From assembly GCF_000411295.1 (NCBI RefSeq), contig NZ_KE150421.1:255265-319264 (forward strand): a stretch of DNA of 64,000 bases, in the 5' to 3' direction. The notes below the pieces were generated by a model. The model did not search any database and had not been told where the DNA came from. It saw only the letters and a program-made list of their open reading frames with translations. Source of the stretch: Paenisporosarcina sp. HGH0030. GTDB taxonomy: Bacteria; Bacillota; Bacilli; Bacillales_A; Planococcaceae. A program made the translations under genes and the position numbers. Position 1 is the stretch's first letter. The number at the start of each line of letters is the position of its first letter. Shown one piece after another: positions 56,995 to 64,000 of this stretch.

Positions 56995-57023
56995 TTGAAT
57001 TTCTAAAATAGATATGATAGGAT
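56995..57023 (+). promoter_or_regulatory. Promoter of the 6S RNA gene
   Basis: TTGAAT (56995-57000) and TAGGAT (57018-57023) are 17 bases apart; the predicted start is about 57030. Confidence 0.55.
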
Positions 57024-57030
57024 ACTTGTA

Positions 57031-57222
57031 ACACGAATCCTGATGTGTTCGTTAATTGCCAATCGCTTTTGACCGAACAATAATATCGTCGGGAATCCTC
57101 CTTTTATAATGGCTAACATGCCCCCAGGGGACGTTATAAGTTGTAAAGTGGATACCCACCTGCTGTGTGCGGGTTCAAAACGATACGCTTCATAATGACG
57201 GCACGATTGGGATTCGTCCTAC
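57031..57222 (+). ncRNA. ssrS: 6S RNA
   Basis: A 6S RNA of about 190 bases would sequester sigma-A RNA polymerase. The closing stem ACGAATCC (57033-57040) pairs with GGATTCGT (57210-57217). The long imperfect double helix and the location between aspS and tcdA match the B. subtilis bsrA site. A terminator follows. It fills the gene-free spacer 56990-57313. Confidence 0.8.
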
Positions 57223-57233
57223 ATTATGAATAA

Positions 57234-57267
57234 TCCCTCTAGCTTGCTTCAAGCTAGAGGGTTTTTA
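57234..57267 (+). terminator. Terminator after the 6S RNA
   Basis: CCCTCTAGCTTG and CAAGCTAGAGGG are perfectly paired and followed by TTTTT. Confidence 0.93.
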
Positions 57268-57313
57268 ATGATTACAATCCCGACTAAAACGATATAGATT
57301 GTGAGGACATCAT

Positions 57314-58078
57314 ATGTTACACCAATTTTCACGAAATGAATTAGCCATAGGTACTGAAGGTGTCGACCTGCTAAAAAACACGACAGTCGCTATTTTGGGT
57401 ATTGGAGGCGTAGGTTCTTTTGCTGCGGAAGCATGTGCAAGAAGCGGTATCGGGAAAATCATCCTCGTTGATAAAGACAATGTAGATATTACAAACATCA
57501 ATCGCCAATTGGTTGCTTATACATCAACAGTAGGACGCTCGAAGTCCGAAGTAATGAAGGAACGAATTTTGGACATCAATCCTGCATGTGAAGTACATGA
57601 TTTGCACATGTTCTATACAGAAGAAACATACGAAGAATTCTTCAGCCATAACTTGGATTACGTGATTGATGCTTCTGATACTATCATTTACAAAATCCAT
57701 TTAATGAAAGAATGTCTGGCTCGAGGCGTCAAAGTCATTTCAAGTATGGGGGCAGCAAATAAAACAGACCCTACACGCTTCAAAATTGCTGATATTTCTA
57801 AAACACATACGGATCCTTTGGCAAAAGTGATTCGTACGAAACTTCGTAAAGAAGGAATCTATAAAGGAATTCCTGTTGTTTTTTCTGACGAAAGCCCGAT
57901 TGTCGTTCGAGAAGATGTGGTGGAAACAGTTGGTAAGCCAGATGCGAAAATTCGTAAGGCAAAAATGCCACCATCGTCGAACGCATTCGTACCGTCTGTT
58001 GCCGGATTAGTGGCAGCAAGCTGGGTTATTAACGATATTACAAAAGAAATTCCGGTAAAACGCGTACGTTCTAATTAA
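57314..58078 (+). CDS. tcdA: tRNA threonylcarbamoyladenosine dehydratase
   Basis: An E1-like enzyme that cyclises t6A37 in tRNA. The 254 residues begin FSRNELAIGTEGVDLL; the nucleotide-binding site is GIGGVGSFAAEACARSGIG and VDKDNVDITNINRQ. GTGAGGA precedes the ATG. Confidence 0.94.
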   Translation: MLHQFSRNELAIGTEGVDLLKNTTVAILGIGGVGSFAAEACARSGIGKIILVDKDNVDITNINRQLVAYTSTVGRSKSEVMKERILDINPACEVHDLHMFYTEETYEEFFSHNLDYVIDASDTIIYKIHLMKECLARGVKVISSMGAANKTDPTRFKIADISKTHTDPLAKVIRTKLRKEGIYKGIPVVFSDESPIVVREDVVETVGKPDAKIRKAKMPPSSNAFVPSVAGLVAASWVINDITKEIPVKRVRSN

Positions 58079-58082
58079 TTTG

Positions 58083-58122
58083 AGAAGGCGACCCTTCAAG
58101 TTAAACTGGGGTGGCCTTTTTT
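58083..58122 (+). terminator. Terminator after tcdA
   Basis: AAGGC-G-ACCC and GGGT-G-GCCTT pair with one mismatch and are followed by TTTTTTC. Confidence 0.82.
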
Positions 58123-58131
58123 CTTGTGATG

Positions 58132-58234
58132 AATTAGGTGATAGGGGCAACTATTCGTTCGATAGGGGCAACTTTTGTGCGGATTGGGGCAACTTTCACG
58201 TTTATAGGGGCAACTAACCAATTTCCTCCTAATT
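58132..58234 (-). repeat. Dispersed repeat family A, copy 3: four 21-bp units
   Basis: On the minus strand, TTAGGAGGAAATTGGTTAG (the boundary motif shared with copies 1 and 2) leads into four 21-bp units AGTTGCCCCWAT plus variable bases (plus-strand positions 58132-58215). It lies between convergent tcdA and rarA. Confidence 0.88.
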
Positions 58235-58252
58235 CTTCACCACAACACATAA

Positions 58253-58288
58253 AAAGACCTGAACCGCTCGCTGGCGATTCAGGTCTTC
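58253..58288 (-). terminator. Terminator of rarA
   Basis: AAGACCTGAA and TTCAGGTCTT pair over a 14-base loop; the right arm runs into the end of rarA. Confidence 0.78.
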
Positions 58289-59568
58289 TTTCCTTTAAAT
58301 GATTCCAACTTCTGATAAATACCCGCAAGTTTCTTTTCTTCGCCCGCGAGCACCGGATTGTAATACTTCGAACCAATCAAATTGTCAGGCAGATAGGTTT
58401 GATTGACCCAACCGCCAAATGATCCAATCGGTGTGTTGTGCGGATATAAATATCCTTCGTGTCCGAGTGCAGCTGCTCCTGCATAATGTGTATCTTTCAG
58501 ATGGCTCGGGATATCGCCAACTTTTCCGGCATGAATGGAAGCAATGGCAGCATCAATTGCTTTATAAGCTGAATTGGATTTCTCCGATAAACACATTTCC
58601 ACGACAGCATTTGCCAACGGAATGCGAGCTTCCGGCAACCCCAATCGTTCAGCTGCCTGAATGCTCGCAAGAACGTGCGCGCCAACTGCTGGATTTGCAA
58701 CGCCGATATCTTCGTATGCCATGACAAGAAGGCGTCTCGAGACTGCTACCAAATCACCATTTTCAAGTAAATGAGCCAAGTAATACATGGCCGCATTGAC
58801 GTCACTTCCGCGCACGGATTTTTGCAATGCAGATAACAAATTATAAAAATGAGACCCTTTTTTATCCCCGAACACGCCGATGCGATCGACGAGATTTTGG
58901 AGCAAAGCATCGTCTACTACAACCACGCCATCTTCATCGTCAGACGCGGAAACGACAGATTCAAGCAGAGTTAAAGCTTTTCGGGCATCACCATTTGCCG
59001 CTTCTGCGATTTTCATTTGCTGTTCTTCAGAGATATTAATCTTTTGTCGGCCCAGGCCGCGTTTGTCGTCTTGTAATGCGCGTTGTATCAATACCAATAA
59101 GTCTTCAGCCGTCAAACGTTTCAGTTGTTTGATTTCACCGCAACGGGAACGGATAGCCGGGTTTACATCATGAAATGGATTTTCCGTTGTGGCACCAATC
59201 AATACGATTGCGCCGCTTTCAACATGGGGGAGCAAAGTATCTTGCTGTAATTTATTGAAACGATGGATCTCATCAAGGAATAACAGAACTTTTCCTGTTA
59301 CGCGTGACTCAGCCACCACTTCTTCTATATCTTTCTTGCCTGAGCGTGTCGCATTAAGTGCGATGAAAGAAAGATTGCTAGTACCGGCAATGGCATAAGC
59401 TAGGGATGTCTTGCCGATTCCCGGCTCACCGTATAACAAAATTGAAGGGACATGGCCGTTCGCAATCATTTTATATAAAGGTGTATGTTTTCCGATTATG
59501 TCTTGCTGACCAGCGATTTCATCCAATTTTTGCGGTCTCATTCGATAAGCAAGTGGTTCGTTTTGCAT
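58279..59568 (-). CDS. rarA: Replication-associated recombination protein RarA (MgsA)
   Basis: An AAA+ ATPase at stalled forks, related to clamp-loader subunits. The 429 residues carry Walker A GEPGIGKTSLA, Walker B FLDEIHRFNK, sensor 1 GATTENPF and the C-terminal tetramerisation domain (GSDVNAAMYYLAHLLENGD, YEDIGVANP). TAGGAGG precedes the ATG. Confidence 0.95.
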   Translation of the reverse strand: MQNEPLAYRMRPQKLDEIAGQQDIIGKHTPLYKMIANGHVPSILLYGEPGIGKTSLAYAIAGTSNLSFIALNATRSGKKDIEEVVAESRVTGKVLLFLDEIHRFNKLQQDTLLPHVESGAIVLIGATTENPFHDVNPAIRSRCGEIKQLKRLTAEDLLVLIQRALQDDKRGLGRQKINISEEQQMKIAEAANGDARKALTLLESVVSASDDEDGVVVVDDALLQNLVDRIGVFGDKKGSHFYNLLSALQKSVRGSDVNAAMYYLAHLLENGDLVAVSRRLLVMAYEDIGVANPAVGAHVLASIQAAERLGLPEARIPLANAVVEMCLSEKSNSAYKAIDAAIASIHAGKVGDIPSHLKDTHYAGAAALGHEGYLYPHNTPIGSFGGWVNQTYLPDNLIGSKYYNPVLAGEEKKLAGIYQKLESFKGKKT

Positions 59569-59656
59569 CGTGAGTACCTCCTAAATTCGTACATTTGTTC
59601 TCTAGTATACGTGTTACCGGACGAAAAGTCATTTCACAGGCGATTGGTCGGAAATG

Positions 59657-59665
59657 TGATATACT
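59657..59665 (+). promoter_or_regulatory. Extended -10 promoter of cymR
   Basis: TGA-TATACT (-10 at 59660-59665) lies 37 bases before the cymR start codon. Confidence 0.45.
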
Positions 59666-59702
59666 ATGTAGATGATTTTAAGGATTATACGGGGTGAATA
59701 AC

Positions 59703-60122
59703 GTGAGAATTTCGACAAAAGGTCGATACGGATTAACGATTATGATAGAGCTAGCCAAACAATTTGGAGAAGGTCCAGTACCTCTCCGTCAAATAGCATC
59801 AGACAATGAATTATCGGAAGCTTATTTAGAACAATTGGTTTCACCGCTTCGTAATTCGGGCCTAGTTAAAAGTGTCCGCGGAGCACACGGTGGATATATG
59901 CTTTCAAAGCCACCTCATTTAATTTCTGCCGGGGATGTCATCCGAGTACTGGAAGGACCGATTCAACCGGTGGAAGGCATTGAAAATGAAGCTCCTCCTC
60001 AACGAGAATTGTGGCTTCGCATTCGTGATGCCGTAAAAACCGTTCTGGATACTACAACGATTGAAGATTTAGCTAAATTCAGTGACACGTCATCAGATGA
60101 CGGATACATGTATTACATTTAA
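59703..60122 (+). CDS. cymR: Rrf2-family cysteine metabolism repressor CymR
   Basis: Controls cysteine synthesis genes with CysK. The 139 residues begin MRISTKGRYGLTIMIELA; the HTH includes LRQIASDNELSEAYLEQLV and the wing RGAHGGYML. The C-terminal GYMYYI is conserved. It lacks the Fe-S cysteines of IscR/NsrR. GTG 59703 is chosen because GGGGTGA sits 5 bases upstream and includes the alternative GTG 59694. Confidence 0.94.
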   Translation: MRISTKGRYGLTIMIELAKQFGEGPVPLRQIASDNELSEAYLEQLVSPLRNSGLVKSVRGAHGGYMLSKPPHLISAGDVIRVLEGPIQPVEGIENEAPPQRELWLRIRDAVKTVLDTTTIEDLAKFSDTSSDDGYMYYI

Positions 60123-60172
60123 GTGTGCGTTCAAAAAACGATTTTTGAACAACCTTTAAAAAGGAGTTCGAC

Positions 60173-62457
<2,285 letters not shown>

Positions 62458-62475
62458 TGAACGAGGAGTGAGAAG

Positions 62476-63132
62476 ATGAAAGAATTGGAACTTGGCATTG
62501 CAGCCATTCAAAACAAAGATTATGAACAAGCTGTTGTTCATTTCAATAATGCAATTGAAGAAGAGCCGAATAACCCACTTGGATATATTAACTTTGGAAA
62601 CTTACTGGCACGCATGAATGAAACAGAACGTGCTGAACGCTTCTTCCAAAAGGCTATTACTCTGGATGAAAAAGCAGCGACAGCTTTTTATGGATTGGCT
62701 AATTTATATTACGAGCAGGAACGTTACGAAGAAGCGGCGAAGCTTTATGAGAAATCGATTCAGTTTGGCATTCAAGGTGCTGACGCTTACTTCATGTTAG
62801 GGAAATGCTTCGAACGATTGGGGAACCCTAAACTTGCACTGCCTTATTTACAACGTGCAGCTGAACTTGAGCCAACAGATGTACAAATCCGCTTGTCTTA
62901 CGGCATCGGATTGGCAGCTCTTGAGATGTTCAAGGAAGCTGAACCAGAATTTATGTATGTCATTCATGAAGACTTGAACAATGCAGATGCCCACTACAAT
63001 TTGGGCGTTTTGTACGCTGTATCCACAGACCGCACGAATGATGCTTTGTATCATTTGAAACAGGCGTATACACTGCAACCGAATTTCGAACAGGCACGTT
63101 ATGTGTACGACATGATTGCATTAAGTCAATAA
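62476..63132 (+). CDS. TPR-repeat protein (YrrB-like)
   Basis: The 218 residues are about six tetratricopeptide repeats (for example DAYFMLGKCFERLGNPKLAL, DAHYNLGVLYAV). It has no signal or membrane segment, so it is a cytoplasmic scaffold with unknown partners. It lies between mnmA and recD2, as B. subtilis yrrB does. Confidence 0.9.
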   Translation: MKELELGIAAIQNKDYEQAVVHFNNAIEEEPNNPLGYINFGNLLARMNETERAERFFQKAITLDEKAATAFYGLANLYYEQERYEEAAKLYEKSIQFGIQGADAYFMLGKCFERLGNPKLALPYLQRAAELEPTDVQIRLSYGIGLAALEMFKEAEPEFMYVIHEDLNNADAHYNLGVLYAVSTDRTNDALYHLKQAYTLQPNFEQARYVYDMIALSQ

Positions 63133-63153
63133 CCATTCTAGGAGGCGACAGCT

Positions 63154-64000
63154 TTGCCAAATCAAATCGATTTATTTCAACAAGAAGCGATGTATATTAC
63201 AGGCAAACCTGTCGTCACCATTTTTCATAATGCCACTAACTTATTCTCCATCGTGAAACTTAAAATCAACGAAACAAATTCTACATATGAAGATAAAGAA
63301 ATCATTGTAACCGGCTACTTCCCACCTTTGATGAATGAAGAAGCGTATCGTTTTACAGGCCAGATCAAACAGCATCCAAAATACGGAACCCAGTTTCAAG
63401 TGGAAACATTCTCAAAAGACGTGCCGGAGACCGAACAAGGCATCATTCATTATTTGTCGAGTGACTTGTTTCATGGAATTGGACGTAAAACGGCCGAAAC
63501 GATCGTCAAGAAACTTGGGAAAGATGCAATCCGAATCATTTTGGATGACCCTGAAGCACTTGACGCCGTTCCACGACTTGCCAAAGAGAAAAAAGAAACC
63601 ATTCGTATGACGCTTGAGCAAAACCTTGGCTTGGAACGTGTCATGATTCAATTAAATGAATGGGGATTTGGTCCCCAACTGGCGATGAGGATTTACCAGA
63701 CCTACCGTGAGGAAACGATCGACGTGTTGATGAAAAATCCGTTTCGACTGATTGAAGACGTGGAAGGCATCGGTTTTCACCGTGCGGATGAACTGGGTTC
63801 CAAACTTGGTATGACCGGTAAACACCCTGACCGAATCAAAGCAGCCGTTTTCCATTTATTGAACGCTGCTTCGCTCAGTGAAGGACATGTTTACTTGCAT
63901 GCGGAGCATATTTTACCGAGCGTTAAGCAATTGCTGGAGTCCAGCCAATTTGAAGAAGTCCCATACGATGCTATTTCAACAGCATGCATGGAACTAGTCG
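63154..64000 (+). CDS. recD2: ATP-dependent DNA helicase RecD2, 3' end beyond window
   Basis: The first 282 residues of a SF1 5'-3' helicase. The visible part has the N-terminal OB-like region (IIVTGYFPPLMNEEAYRFTG), two helix-hairpin-helix segments (LFHGIGRKTAETIVKKLG, LIEDVEGIGFHRADELG) and the start of the next domain; the helicase motifs lie downstream. TTG 63154 follows GGAGGCGA. Same neighbour as in B. subtilis (yrrC). Confidence 0.93.
   Translation, partial: MPNQIDLFQQEAMYITGKPVVTIFHNATNLFSIVKLKINETNSTYEDKEIIVTGYFPPLMNEEAYRFTGQIKQHPKYGTQFQVETFSKDVPETEQGIIHYLSSDLFHGIGRKTAETIVKKLGKDAIRIILDDPEALDAVPRLAKEKKETIRMTLEQNLGLERVMIQLNEWGFGPQLAMRIYQTYREETIDVLMKNPFRLIEDVEGIGFHRADELGSKLGMTGKHPDRIKAAVFHLLNAASLSEGHVYLHAEHILPSVKQLLESSQFEEVPYDAISTACMELV

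Overview
The window is chromosomal DNA of a low-GC, endospore-forming member of the Bacillales, most likely a Planococcaceae (Sporosarcina/Paenisporosarcina-like). The evidence is the B. subtilis-type backbone order (comC, spoIIB, maf, radC, mreBCD, minCD, spoIVFA/FB, rplU, prp, rpmA, spo0B, obg, pheB, pheA, niaR, safA, ruvAB, queA, tgt, yajC, spoVB, comN, secDF, recJ, apt, relA, dtd, amidase, hisS, aspS, 6S RNA, tcdA, rarA, cymR, cysteine desulfurase, mnmA, TPR, recD2), a T-box leader and an L21 leader. The genus is inferred; no rRNA gene is present to test it.

Layout. 1-10.8 kb: a complete type IV pilus operon (pilB, pilT, pilC, pilin, pilM, pilN, pilO, prepilin peptidase) preceded by a truncated unknown gene, a small membrane protein and a VanW-like protein. 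It sits where B. subtilis has comC alone. 10.9-19.3 kb: cell-shape and division genes (mreBCD, minCD) with spoIIB-like, maf and radC, a NERD-domain gene, and the sigma-K checkpoint pair spoIVFA/spoIVFB. 19.3-24.0 kb: rplU-prp-rpmA, spo0B, obgE and the phenylalanine pair. 24.2-27.0 kb: niaR, safA, a spore-coat kinase-like gene and a tiny reverse-strand gene. 27.2-42.9 kb: ruvAB-queA-tgt-yajC, membrane genes, secDF, recJ-apt-relA-dtd.

43.0-51.9 kb is an accessory block inserted between dtd and the SH3b amidase. It holds a small regulator/membrane cassette (DUF2975, XRE, DUF3955), a reverse-strand GH13 maltogenic amylase/neopullulanase, a maltodextrin ABC transporter without its ATPase, and a LacI-family regulator. 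CRE-like and LacI-like operators lie upstream of the transporter. 51.9-64.0 kb returns to the backbone and ends inside recD2.

Unusual structure: two dispersed intergenic repeat families (a 21-bp tandem unit with AGTTGCCCC at three loci, and a GCGGTTACTCGTCGCA unit at three loci); imperfect direct repeats flanking the amylase gene; a LysM domain fused to PilO; a SpoIVFB too short to hold a CBS domain; and a palindrome over the maf promoter. No transposase, CRISPR array, tRNA or rRNA was found.
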